NCBI RefSeq assembly: GCF_041200175.1
Contig: NZ_CP165727.1
Span: 6,637,501-6,701,500, forward strand
DNA from: Streptomyces sp. R33
GTDB taxonomy: Bacteria > Actinomycetota > Actinomycetes > Streptomycetales > Streptomycetaceae
Reading direction: 5' to 3'
Length of the DNA stretch: 64,000 bases
In this document: one piece after another, positions 24,487 to 32,278 of the stretch
Position numbering within the stretch: position 1 is the stretch's first letter
How the letters are laid out: each line of letters opens with the position of its first letter
Position numbers and translations under genes: made by a program
The notes under the pieces: model-generated
Told to the model about the DNA's origin: nothing
Database searches by the model: none
The model's input: only the letters and a program-made list of their open reading frames with translations

Positions 24487-25716
24487 ATGCATGCCTGGCC
24501 CGCTTCTGAGGTCCCCGCCCTGCCTGGCAAGGGCCGCGACCTCCAGATCCACGACACCGCGACCCAGGGGACGATCACCCTCGCCCCCGGTCCCGTCGCC
24601 CGTATCTACGTCTGCGGCATCACCCCGTACGACGCGACCCACATCGGTCACGCGGCGACCTACAACGCGTTCGACCTCGTGCAACGCGTGTGGCTCGACA
24701 CCAAGCGGCAGGTCCACTACGTCCAGAACGTCACGGACGTGGACGATCCGCTGCTGGAGCGGGCGCTGCGCGACAACCTGGACTGGACCGAGCTCGCGGA
24801 GCGCGAGACGGCCCTCTTCCGCGAGGACATGACCGCCCTGCGGATGCTGCCCCCGCAGCAGTACATCGGCGCCGTCGAGGCCATACCGGGCATCGTGCCG
24901 CTGGTGGAGCGGCTGCGCGACGCCGGCGCGGCGTACGAGCTGGACGGCGACGTCTACTTCTCGGTCGAGTCCGACGCGAACTTCGGCAAGGTCTCCAACC
25001 TGGACGCCGAGGCGATGCGGCTGCTGTCCGCGGAGCGCGGCGGTGACCCGGAGCGCCCGGGGAAGAAGAACCCGCTGGACCCGATGCTGTGGATGGCGGC
25101 GCGCCCGGGCGAGCCGAGCTGGGACGGCGCCTCCCTGGGCCCCGGCCGGCCCGGCTGGCACATCGAGTGCGTCGCCATCGCCCTGGACCACCTGGGCATG
25201 GGCTTCGACATCCAGGGCGGAGGCTCCGACCTGGCGTTCCCGCACCACGAGATGGGCGCCTCGCACGCGCAGGTGCTGACGGGCGAGTTCCCGATGGCCA
25301 AGGCGTACGTGCACGCGGGCATGGTCGCGCTGCACGGCGAGAAGATGTCGAAGTCGAAGGGCAACCTGGTCTTCGTCTCCGCGCTGCGGCGCGCCGGGGT
25401 GGACCCGGCTGCGATCCGCCTCGCCCTGCTCTCGCACCACTACCGGGCCGACTGGGAGTGGACGGACGAGGTCCTCGAGCAGGCGGTGGCCCGCCTGGAG
25501 CGCTGGCGCGCGGCCGTGTCCCGGCCGGACGGCCTGCCGGCGGACGCGCTCGTCGAGGAGGTCCGCGAGGCGCTGGCGAACGACCTGGACGCGCCGGCCG
25601 CGCTGGCGGCGGTGGACCGCTGGGTGGACGCCCAGAACGCCTCCGACGGGGACGACGAGTCCGCGCCGGGCCTGGTCTCGCGCACGGTCGACGCCCTCCT
25701 GGGCGTGGCCCTGTAA
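24487..25716 (+). CDS. mshC: Cysteine:GlcN-Ins ligase MshC (mycothiol synthesis)
   Basis: A 409-residue class I aminoacyl-tRNA-synthetase-like enzyme related to CysRS. It joins cysteine to GlcN-inositol using ATP, the penultimate-but-one step of mycothiol synthesis. Zinc-ligand Cys43 is in YVCGITPYDATHIGHA, which also holds the HIGH signature; the KMSKS signature is at residues about 286-290 (GEKMSKSKGN). HIECVAIAL and FPHHEMGASHA provide the other zinc ligands. It is shorter than CysRS because the tRNA-binding C-terminal domain is absent, as expected for MshC. It lies at the end of the phosphatase/DUF3090/kinase-like cassette and ends at a strong terminator. Confidence 0.96.
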   Translation: MHAWPASEVPALPGKGRDLQIHDTATQGTITLAPGPVARIYVCGITPYDATHIGHAATYNAFDLVQRVWLDTKRQVHYVQNVTDVDDPLLERALRDNLDWTELAERETALFREDMTALRMLPPQQYIGAVEAIPGIVPLVERLRDAGAAYELDGDVYFSVESDANFGKVSNLDAEAMRLLSAERGGDPERPGKKNPLDPMLWMAARPGEPSWDGASLGPGRPGWHIECVAIALDHLGMGFDIQGGGSDLAFPHHEMGASHAQVLTGEFPMAKAYVHAGMVALHGEKMSKSKGNLVFVSALRRAGVDPAAIRLALLSHHYRADWEWTDEVLEQAVARLERWRAAVSRPDGLPADALVEEVREALANDLDAPAALAAVDRWVDAQNASDGDDESAPGLVSRTVDALLGVAL

Positions 25717-25736
25717 TCCGCCGCAGCCGAAGCTGC

Positions 25737-25770
25737 CGATGCCCCCTGTCCTTCCGGGCAGGGGGCATCG
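25737..25770. terminator. Bidirectional terminator between mshC and the PAC2 gene
   Basis: A perfect 12-base stem, CGATGCCCCCTG with CAGGGGGCATCG, around a 10-base loop, between converging stops at 25716 and 25791. Confidence 0.8.
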
Positions 25771-25790
25771 CTGCGTTCAGGGCCGGCCGG

Positions 25791-26774
25791 CTACGCCTCG
25801 GGAGGCGTGTCGTCCTCGTCCGGGGCCGGCGGCTCCTCGCCCGCCGGGTCCGGCTTGCGCTTCGGGGGGCGGGTCAGGCCGCTGCTCGTGTCGCGGAGGT
25901 ACGAGCCGTCGCCCGCCTCGGCCGGGGGCCCCGCCGGGTCACGGCGCCGCAGGTACCGCTCGAACTCCCGGGCGATGGCGTCGCCCGACGCCTCCGGCAG
26001 GTCCGCCGTGTCCCGCGCCTCCTCCAGCGTCTGGACGTACTCCGCCACCTCGCTGTCCTCCGCGGCCAGTTGGTCCACGCCGAGCTGCCACGCCCGCGCG
26101 TCCTCCGGGAGTTCGCCCAGCGGGATCCGGATGTCGATCAGGTCCTCCAGCCGGTTCAGCAGGGCCAGCGTCGCCTTCGGGTTCGGCGGCTGGGAGACGT
26201 AGTGCGGGACCGCCGCCCACAGGGACACCGCCGGCACTCCGGCATGCGTGCAGGCCTCCTGGAGGATGCCCACGATCCCCGTCGGACCCTCGTACTTCGT
26301 CTCCTCCAGGTCCATCGTGCGCGCCAGGTCCGGGTCCGAGGTGACCCCGCTGACCGGCACCGGCCGCGTGTGCGGGGTGTCCCCGAGCAGGGCGCCCAGG
26401 ATCACCACCATCTCCACGCCCAGTTCGTGTGCGAAGCCCAGGATCTCGTTGCAGAACGACCGCCACCGCATGGACGGTTCGATGCCCCGTACGAGGACGA
26501 GGTCACGCGGCTTCGCGCCGCCGATCCGGACCACCGACAGCCTCGTCGTCGGCCACGTGATCTTCCGTACCCCGTTGTCCAGCCACACCGTCGGCCGGTT
26601 GACCTGGAAGTCGTAGTAGTCCTCGGCGTCCAGCGCCGCGAAGACCTCGCCCTTCCACTCCCGGTCCAGGTGCGCGACCGCACCGGAGGCCGCGTCACCC
26701 GCGTCGTTCCAGCCCTCGAACGCGGCCACCATGACCGGGTCGATCAGCTCGGGCACGCCCTCAAGCTCGATCAC
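25791..26774 (-). CDS. PAC2 family protein (proteasome assembly chaperone 2-like)
   Basis: About 327 residues. The N-terminus reads IELEGVPELIDPVMVAAFEGWNDAGDAAS, the hallmark of the actinobacterial PAC2 family, and the fold continues through ALLGDTPHTRPVPVSG and LWAAVPHYVSQPPNPKATLALL. The C-terminal 60 residues are charged and Pro-rich. The family resembles eukaryotic proteasome assembly chaperone PAC2, and streptomycetes have proteasomes, but no assembly role is proven for bacterial members. The GTG at 26774 is chosen because AGGAG lies 6 bases upstream; the longer in-frame reading to 26840 is not supported. Confidence 0.88.
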   Translation of the reverse strand: MIELEGVPELIDPVMVAAFEGWNDAGDAASGAVAHLDREWKGEVFAALDAEDYYDFQVNRPTVWLDNGVRKITWPTTRLSVVRIGGAKPRDLVLVRGIEPSMRWRSFCNEILGFAHELGVEMVVILGALLGDTPHTRPVPVSGVTSDPDLARTMDLEETKYEGPTGIVGILQEACTHAGVPAVSLWAAVPHYVSQPPNPKATLALLNRLEDLIDIRIPLGELPEDARAWQLGVDQLAAEDSEVAEYVQTLEEARDTADLPEASGDAIAREFERYLRRRDPAGPPAEAGDGSYLRDTSSGLTRPPKRKPDPAGEEPPAPDEDDTPPEA

Positions 26775-26850
26775 CCAGGTCTCCTTCCGAAGTTCCTTGC
26801 GTACGTGGGTCAGCCTAAGCCTTGAGACGACACCAGCCACAGCCCACGAC

Positions 26851-26882
26851 AGAGGGGCGGTTCCCCTCGGAACCGCCCCTCT
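26851..26882. terminator. Hairpin downstream of glpD
   Basis: A perfect 14-base stem, AGAGGGGCGGTTCC with GGAACCGCCCCTCT, around CCTC, 19 bases past the glpD stop. It ends the glycerol operon before the PAC2 gene. Confidence 0.8.
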
Positions 26883-26900
26883 TCCCCACCTGCGCGGCAG

Positions 26901-28508
26901 CTATGCCTTGCGGCTCAGCATCTCCTCGACCCGCGCGCGCACGGAGTCGTCGTCCAGGCCGCGGACCGTCACCGTGGTGCGGCGGCGCAGCACGTCGTCG
27001 ACCGTCTCGGCCCACTCGTTGTCACGGGCGTAGGCGACCTGCGCCCAGATCTCCGGGCCGTCCGGGTGGATCCGCTCGGCCAGCGCCGGGTCCTCGTTCG
27101 CGAGGCGCGCGATGTCGAAGGCCAGCGAGCCGTAGTGCGAGGCCAGGTGGCGGGCGGTGAGCGGGTCCATCCGCGTGCCGGGCTCGCGGTCCACCAGCAG
27201 GCGGTGCGCGACGGCGTTCGGGTTGGCGACGCCGGGCAGCGGCACCCGGCGTACGAGCGACTTCACCGGCTCCATGTCGTCGGTGAGCGGGCTGCCGGGC
27301 AGCTTGGCCAGCTTGTCCATGACCACGCGGCCGATGTGCCGGTACGTCGTCCACTTGCCGCCGGCCACCGACAGCATGCCGCCGGCGCCCTCGGAGACGA
27401 CGGTCTCGCGCTTGGCCTTCTCGACGCCGCCGGGGCCGCCGGGCAGCACCCGCAGGCCGGCGAAGGCGTACGTCATCAGCGAGCGGTCGAGGTCCGCGTC
27501 CTTCACCGAGAACGCGGCCTCGTCCAGGATCTGCTGGATGTCGGACTCGGTGGCGCGCACGTCCGCCGGGTCGCCCTCGTACACCTCGTCGGTGGTGCCG
27601 AGCAGCAGCTGGTCCTCCCACGGGAGGGCGAAGGTGATGCGGTACTTGTCGATCGGGGTGGCCATGGCGGCCTTCCACGGCGACTTGCGCTTCATGACGA
27701 TGTGCGCGCCCTTGGAGAGGCGGATCGACGGCATCGAGTGCTTGTCTTCCATGCGCCGCAGGTGGTCCACCCACGGGCCGGTGGCGTTGAGCACGACGCG
27801 CGCGTCGACGCCGAACTCGGTGCCGTCGAGGCGGTCCTTGAGCTCGGCGCCGGTGACCCGGCCGCGCGTCATGCGCAGGCCGGTGACCTCGGCGTGGTTG
27901 AGGACGACGGCGCCCGACTCGACGGCCGCGCGGACCGTCATCACGGCGACGCGGGAGTCGTTCATCTGGTGGTCGTAGTAGACCGCGACGGCCTTCAGGT
28001 TGTCCGTCTTCAGGCCAGGGTTGTCGGCGGCGGCACGGGCCGGGGATATGACCTTGCCCATGCCGTCGCCGAAGGCCGAGAGGGCGGAGTAGGCGAAGAC
28101 GCCCGCGCCCAGCTTGGCCGCACCGACCGGTCCGCCCTTGTAGACCGGCAGGTAGAAGGTGAGCGGATTGACCAGGTGCGGGGCCACGTCCTTGGCCAGC
28201 ACCCGGCGCTCGTGGTGGTTCTCGGCGACCAGCTTGACCGCGCCGGTCTGCAGGTAGCGCAGGCCGCCGTGGACGAGCTTGGAGGAGGCCGAGGAGGTGG
28301 CGCCGGCGAAGTCGCCGGCGTCCACCATGGCAACCCGCAGACCCGACTGCGCGGCGTGCCAGGCCACCGAGGTGCCCAGGATTCCACCGCCGATGACCAG
28401 CAGGTCGTACGTGGCCTTGGCCAGCTGCTCACGGGTCTCGGCGCGGCTCGCGTTCGAACCGGCTGTCGGGTGCGTGCCCAGAGTGGGAACGCTCTGCAGG
28501 CTGCTCAT
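26901..28508 (-). CDS. glpD: Glycerol-3-phosphate dehydrogenase
   Basis: A 535-residue FAD-dependent dehydrogenase that oxidises glycerol 3-phosphate to dihydroxyacetone phosphate at the membrane. The FAD motif YDLLVIGGGILGTSVAWHAA at about residues 35-54 is followed by FAGATSSASSKLVHGGLRYLQ (the substrate/FAD loop) and, in the middle, VVLNATGPWVDHLRR and YRITFALPWEDQLLLGTTDEVY. The C-terminal cap domain holds GKWTTYRHIGRVVMDKL. Length is normal. GAGGAG lies 9 bases before the ATG. It is the last gene of the glpF-glpK-glpD operon (gyl operon of streptomycetes), 37 bases after glpK. Confidence 0.95.
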   Translation of the reverse strand: MSSLQSVPTLGTHPTAGSNASRAETREQLAKATYDLLVIGGGILGTSVAWHAAQSGLRVAMVDAGDFAGATSSASSKLVHGGLRYLQTGAVKLVAENHHERRVLAKDVAPHLVNPLTFYLPVYKGGPVGAAKLGAGVFAYSALSAFGDGMGKVISPARAAADNPGLKTDNLKAVAVYYDHQMNDSRVAVMTVRAAVESGAVVLNHAEVTGLRMTRGRVTGAELKDRLDGTEFGVDARVVLNATGPWVDHLRRMEDKHSMPSIRLSKGAHIVMKRKSPWKAAMATPIDKYRITFALPWEDQLLLGTTDEVYEGDPADVRATESDIQQILDEAAFSVKDADLDRSLMTYAFAGLRVLPGGPGGVEKAKRETVVSEGAGGMLSVAGGKWTTYRHIGRVVMDKLAKLPGSPLTDDMEPVKSLVRRVPLPGVANPNAVAHRLLVDREPGTRMDPLTARHLASHYGSLAFDIARLANEDPALAERIHPDGPEIWAQVAYARDNEWAETVDDVLRRRTTVTVRGLDDDSVRARVEEMLSRKA

Positions 28509-28545
28509 ATCTCTTAGCTCCTCGTCGATTGACTCAGCTGGTGCG

Positions 28546-30090
28546 TCAGCTGGCGTCTTCGTCGTCGACCCAGCCCATGGACCGCTCCACGGCCTTGAGC
28601 CAGCTCTTGTACTCGCGGTCGCGCTGCTCTGCAGGCATCCGCGGGGTCCACTCGGCCGCGCGGCGCCAGTTGGCGCGCAGGGCGTCGGTGTCGGGCCAGA
28701 AGCCGACGGCCAGGCCGGCGGCGTAGGCGGCGCCGAGGCAGGTGGTCTCCGCGACCATGGGACGGACCACGGGGGCGTCCACGAAGTCGGAGAGGGTCTG
28801 CATCAGCAGGTTGTTGGAGGTCATGCCGCCGTCGACCTTGAGGGCCGCGAGCTCGACGCCCGAGTCCTTGGTCATGGCGTCGGTGATCTCGCGGGTCTGC
28901 CAGGCGGTGGCCTCCAGGACGGCACGGGCGATGTGCGCCTTGGTGACGTACCGGGTGAGGCCGGCGATCACACCGCGGGCGTCGGAGCGCCAGTACGGGG
29001 CGAACAGGCCGGAGAAGGCCGGCACGAAGTAGGCGCCGCCGTTGTCCTCGACCGAGAGCGCGAGGGTCTCGATCTCGGCCGCGGTCTTGATCATGCCCAT
29101 CTGGTCGCGCATCCACTGGACGAGCGAGCCGGTGACGGCGATGGAGCCCTCCAGCGCGTAGACCGGCTTCTGGTCGCCGATCTTGTAGCCGACCGTGGTC
29201 AGCAGGCCGCTGTAGGAGTTGATGACCTTGTCGCCGGTGTTCATCAGCATGAACGTGCCGGTGCCGTACGTGGACTTCGCCTCGCCCTCGGCGAAACAGG
29301 TCTGGCCGAAGAGGGCGGCCTGCTGGTCACCGAGCGCCGAGGCGACCGGGACACCGGCGAGGACGCCGTCCTTGACGTGGCCGTAGACCTCGGCGGAGGA
29401 CTTGATCTCGGGGAGGATGTCGAGCGGAACCTCCATGGACTCCGCGATCTTGGCGTCCCACTCCAGGGTGTGGAGGTTCATCAGCATGGTGCGCGAGGCG
29501 TTGGTGACGTCCGTGACGTGCACACCGCCCTGGGCGCCACCGGTGAGGTTCCAGATGACCCAGGAGTCCATGGTGCCGAAGAGGATGTCGCCGGCCTCGG
29601 CGCGCGCACGCAGGCCCTCGACGTTGTCGAGCAGCCAGCGGGCCTTGGGGCCGGCGAAGTAGCTCGCCAGCGGCAGGCCGGTCTCGCGGCGGAAGCGGTC
29701 CTGGCCGACGTTGCGGCCGAGCTCCTTGCACAGGGCATCGGTGCGGGTGTCCTGCCAGACCAGCGCGTTGTGCACCGGCTCGCCGGTGTTCTTGTCCCAA
29801 AGGACGGTGGTCTCGCGCTGGTTGGTGATGCCGATCGCCTTGACGTCGGCGGCGGTGATCTCGGCCTTGGCGATGGCCCCGGCCACGACCTCCTGGACGT
29901 TGGTCCAGATCTCGGCGGCGTCGTGCTCGACCCAGCCCGGCTTCGGGAAGATCTGCTCGTGCTCCTTCTGGTCGACGGCGACGATGCGGCCGTCGCGGTC
30001 GAAGACGATGCAGCGCGAGGAGGTGGTGCCCTGGTCGATCGCGGCGATGAACGGCCCTGCGCCGTGGGAACGAGTGCTGCTGCTGGTCAT
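28546..30090 (-). CDS. glpK: Glycerol kinase
   Basis: A 514-residue FGGY-family kinase phosphorylating glycerol to glycerol 3-phosphate. The N-terminal ATP loop is FIAAIDQGTTSSRCIVFD, then FPKPGWVEHDAAEIW and GITNQRETTVLWD, and the FGGY C-terminal signature region around LKVDGGMTSNNLLMQ. AGGAG lies 7 bases before the ATG. It is the middle gene of the operon: 75 bases after glpF and 37 before glpD. Regulation is expected through GylR acting on the promoter upstream of glpF. Confidence 0.96.
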   Translation of the reverse strand: MTSSSTRSHGAGPFIAAIDQGTTSSRCIVFDRDGRIVAVDQKEHEQIFPKPGWVEHDAAEIWTNVQEVVAGAIAKAEITAADVKAIGITNQRETTVLWDKNTGEPVHNALVWQDTRTDALCKELGRNVGQDRFRRETGLPLASYFAGPKARWLLDNVEGLRARAEAGDILFGTMDSWVIWNLTGGAQGGVHVTDVTNASRTMLMNLHTLEWDAKIAESMEVPLDILPEIKSSAEVYGHVKDGVLAGVPVASALGDQQAALFGQTCFAEGEAKSTYGTGTFMLMNTGDKVINSYSGLLTTVGYKIGDQKPVYALEGSIAVTGSLVQWMRDQMGMIKTAAEIETLALSVEDNGGAYFVPAFSGLFAPYWRSDARGVIAGLTRYVTKAHIARAVLEATAWQTREITDAMTKDSGVELAALKVDGGMTSNNLLMQTLSDFVDAPVVRPMVAETTCLGAAYAAGLAVGFWPDTDALRANWRRAAEWTPRMPAEQRDREYKSWLKAVERSMGWVDDEDAS

Positions 30091-30165
30091 GTGGCTGCTC
30101 CTGGCAGGTCTAGGTAGGCGGAATCAGGTGGGCAGTGCGGATCTTGCGATACGTACCGATGCTGA

Positions 30166-30948
30166 TCAGGCGAACGCGATGTTGTACAGACCACCGGCGA
30201 GGGCGGCACCGACGAGCGGGCCGACCACCGGGATCCAGGAGTATCCCCAGTCGGAGCCGCCCTTGTTGGGCAGCGGCAGCAGGGCGTGGACGATGCGCGG
30301 ACCGAGGTCGCGGACCGGGTTGATGGCGTAGCCGGTCGGGCCGCCGAGCGAGAGGCCGATGCCGACGACGACGAAGGAGGTGATCAGGACGCCGATGACG
30401 CCGAGGCCCTTGCCGCCGTCCTGGAGGCCCTGGGTCAGGATCGCCAGGACCAGGACGGCCGTACCGATTATCTCGGTCACGAGGTTCTGGACGACGTTGC
30501 GGATCTCGGGTCCGGTGGAGAACACACCGAGGACCGGGCCGGCCTGGTCGTGCGGGTGCGGGTCCTCCGGGCCGAGCTTGGCGTCACGGATGTGCTCCGG
30601 GTCCGAGAGGTGCACCCGGAACTGTCCGTAGTAGGTGACCCACATCAGGACCGCGCCGAGCATGGCGCCGAGCAGCTGTCCGGCGAAGTAGACCGGAACG
30701 TCGCTCCAGTCGCCGTTCTTGATGGCCAGGCCGACGGTGACCGCCGGGTTGAGGTGCGCACCGGAGAGCGGGGCGGAAACGTAGGCGGCGATCAGGACGG
30801 CGAAACCCCAGCCGAACGTGATCGCGAGCCAGCCTGCGTTCCGGGCCTTGGAGCTCTTGAGCGTCACGGCGGCGCAGACGCCACCGCCGAGCAGGGTGAG
30901 CAGGGCGGTACCGATGGTCTCGCCGATGAAGATGTCGGAGGTGGACAC
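30166..30948 (-). CDS. glpF: Glycerol facilitator (aquaglyceroporin)
   Basis: About 260 residues with six membrane helices and the two half-helix motifs of the MIP family: SGAHLNPAVTVG and YAINPVRDLGPR (NPVRD rather than the common NPARD, conservative change; the adjacent Arg marks a glycerol pore rather than a water-only pore). It lets glycerol cross the membrane by facilitated diffusion for trapping by glpK. The GTG at 30948 is chosen because AAAGGAG lies 6 bases upstream and the longer reading to 31008 adds only non-membrane residues. First gene of the operon, behind a 310-base regulatory gap. Confidence 0.94.
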   Translation of the reverse strand: MSTSDIFIGETIGTALLTLLGGGVCAAVTLKSSKARNAGWLAITFGWGFAVLIAAYVSAPLSGAHLNPAVTVGLAIKNGDWSDVPVYFAGQLLGAMLGAVLMWVTYYGQFRVHLSDPEHIRDAKLGPEDPHPHDQAGPVLGVFSTGPEIRNVVQNLVTEIIGTAVLVLAILTQGLQDGGKGLGVIGVLITSFVVVGIGLSLGGPTGYAINPVRDLGPRIVHALLPLPNKGGSDWGYSWIPVVGPLVGAALAGGLYNIAFA

Positions 30949-31258
30949 CTGCGACTCCTTTGCCTTGCAGGGGTGGGCGGACACCGGGTCCCGTCCGGTG
31001 CCGCGCACTCGGTGAGTGCTTCACCGGTCCTTGGCCTTGTCACACCCTAACGCGTATTGCCGGTAGGTGTTCGACAATGCCGACCGATGAACGGCAGTTT
31101 TCCGCCCAGGTGAAGAACGCGTCAAGGGTCGGCCAGGCCAAAGTGTCGGATCGTTACCACTAGGTGCGATCAGCCAAACTCGGCCATCGGATGGCCGGGA
31201 TATGGCGAAAAGAGGGCAGAAAGCAGCCAGGTAGTGGCCGGAAGTCGCTGGAAGGGGC
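30949..31258. other. glpF-gylR intergenic region (310 bases) with glycerol operon promoter and operator
   Basis: No gene is seen. The region holds the leader and promoter of glpF on the minus strand and the putative GylR site at 31069-31083. AT-richer stretches around 31040-31090 are likely promoter elements, but no -35/-10 pair could be fixed by eye. Confidence 0.55.
31069..31083. promoter_or_regulatory. Putative GylR operator upstream of glpF
   Basis: GTTCGACAATGCCGA matches a site upstream of gylR (32049-32063) at 14 of 15 positions, about 120 bases before the glpF start. Two copies before the regulator gene and the operon it controls are what one expects of an IclR-family autoregulator; binding itself is inferred. 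Confidence 0.55.
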
Positions 31259-32026
31259 TTAGAACCGGCCCGCGCCGAGGTCGCGTGAAACAGAGCGCGC
31301 ACAGTCCCGTACGGACGCCACGAGGCTCGCCCGGGGCTCCCCGGACTCCCCGCAGACCCGCTCCACGGCCCCCGCGACCGCCACCGCGCCCACCGGCATC
31401 CGGCGCCGGTCGTGGATCGGCGCCGCCACCGAGGCGATGCCCTCCCAGGTCTCCTCGACGTCCGCGGCCCAGCCGCGCGCCCGGGTCAGGTCGAGGACCT
31501 GCTCGAACCCCGCGCCGTCCGTGACCGTCCGGGGGGTGAACGCCTCGCGCTCCGCCTCCAGTGCCTCCGTATGGGCGACCGGGTCGTACGCCGACAGCAC
31601 CTTGCCCAGGGCCGTGGAGTGCAGCGGCTGCATGGCCCCCACCTCCAGCACCTGACGGCTGTCGTCCGGACGGAACACGTGGTGCATGATCAGCACCCCG
31701 CTCTTGTGGAGAACGCCCACGTAGACGCTCTCGCCGCTCGCCCGGGCCAGATCGTCCGTCCAGACCAGCGCACGCGCCCGCAGCTCGTGCACGTCCAGAT
31801 AGCTGTTGCCCAGGCGCAGCAGCTCCGCGCCCAGCTGGTAGCGGCCCGAGGCGGGGTCCTGCTCCACGAAGCCCTCGGCCTGCAGCGTGCGCAGGATCCC
31901 GTGCGCCGTGCCCTTGGCCAGGCCCAGGGAGCTGGCCACGTCCGAAAGGCCCAGCCGGCGCTCGCCGCCCGCCAGGAGTCGCAGCATCGCAGCGGCTCGT
32001 TCGAGCGACTGGATGTTCCGTGCCAT
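31259..32026 (-). CDS. gylR: IclR-family regulator of glycerol catabolism
   Basis: A 255-residue IclR protein. Residues 1-65 form the winged helix-turn-helix (RNIQSLERAAAMLRLLAGG, LGLSDVASSLGLAKGTAHGIL and GFVEQDPASGRYQLG), and residues 75-250 the effector domain with VYVGVLHKSGVLIMHHV, PLHSTALGKVLSAYDP and SVAAPIHDRRRMPVGAVAVAG. It is directly upstream of the glpFKD operon, the position of the known glycerol repressor GylR of Streptomyces, which responds to glycerol 3-phosphate. AGGAGG precedes the ATG by about 8 bases. Autoregulation is suggested by the shared site upstream. Confidence 0.92.
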   Translation of the reverse strand: MARNIQSLERAAAMLRLLAGGERRLGLSDVASSLGLAKGTAHGILRTLQAEGFVEQDPASGRYQLGAELLRLGNSYLDVHELRARALVWTDDLARASGESVYVGVLHKSGVLIMHHVFRPDDSRQVLEVGAMQPLHSTALGKVLSAYDPVAHTEALEAEREAFTPRTVTDGAGFEQVLDLTRARGWAADVEETWEGIASVAAPIHDRRRMPVGAVAVAGAVERVCGESGEPRASLVASVRDCARSVSRDLGAGRF

Positions 32027-32048
32027 CGCGCAGCCTCCTGCTGACGTA

Positions 32049-32063
32049 GTTCGACAATGCTGA
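32049..32063. promoter_or_regulatory. Putative GylR autoregulatory site
   Basis: GTTCGACAATGCTGA, 23 bases before the gylR start, repeats the site before glpF. A separate imperfect palindrome, GGTCGATGTCGACC, lies 9 bases further on and may extend it. Confidence 0.5.
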
Positions 32064-32216
32064 ACAGTATCGGTCGATGTCGACCTTGTGCATGGTTGGG
32101 CAACTGTTCAGGCCTCCGTCGACCAGGACACCCCTGGCAGACGCCCGCGCACAGAATGCAGTCCGCCACGTGGGACACCCCCACCGGGGTTGGTGCCGCG
32201 CGGTTACCCTGACCGC

Positions 32217-32265
32217 GTGCACCCTTGACACAGCAGGGGTGCAAAGCCGACAGCCGTCGCACCCC
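32217..32265 (+). promoter_or_regulatory. metH leader with mutually exclusive hairpins
   Basis: Three short segments can pair in two ways: TGCACCC (32218-32224) with GGGTGCA (32237-32243), or GGGGTGC (32236-32242) with GCACCCC (32259-32265). The second hairpin abuts the ribosome binding site AGGGAG (32266-32271). TTGACA at 32225-32230 could also be a -35 box, which would make part of this promoter rather than leader. Confidence 0.4.
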
Positions 32266-32278
32266 AGGGAGCTCAACC

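Noticed and set aside
24427..25440. Minus-strand open frame opposite mshC
   Set aside because: Shadow of mshC; low-complexity and without domain signals.
32100..32278. Cobalamin, SAM or SAH riboswitch upstream of metH
   Set aside because: I looked for the B12 box and the known core motifs and could not match them; only alternative short hairpins are visible.
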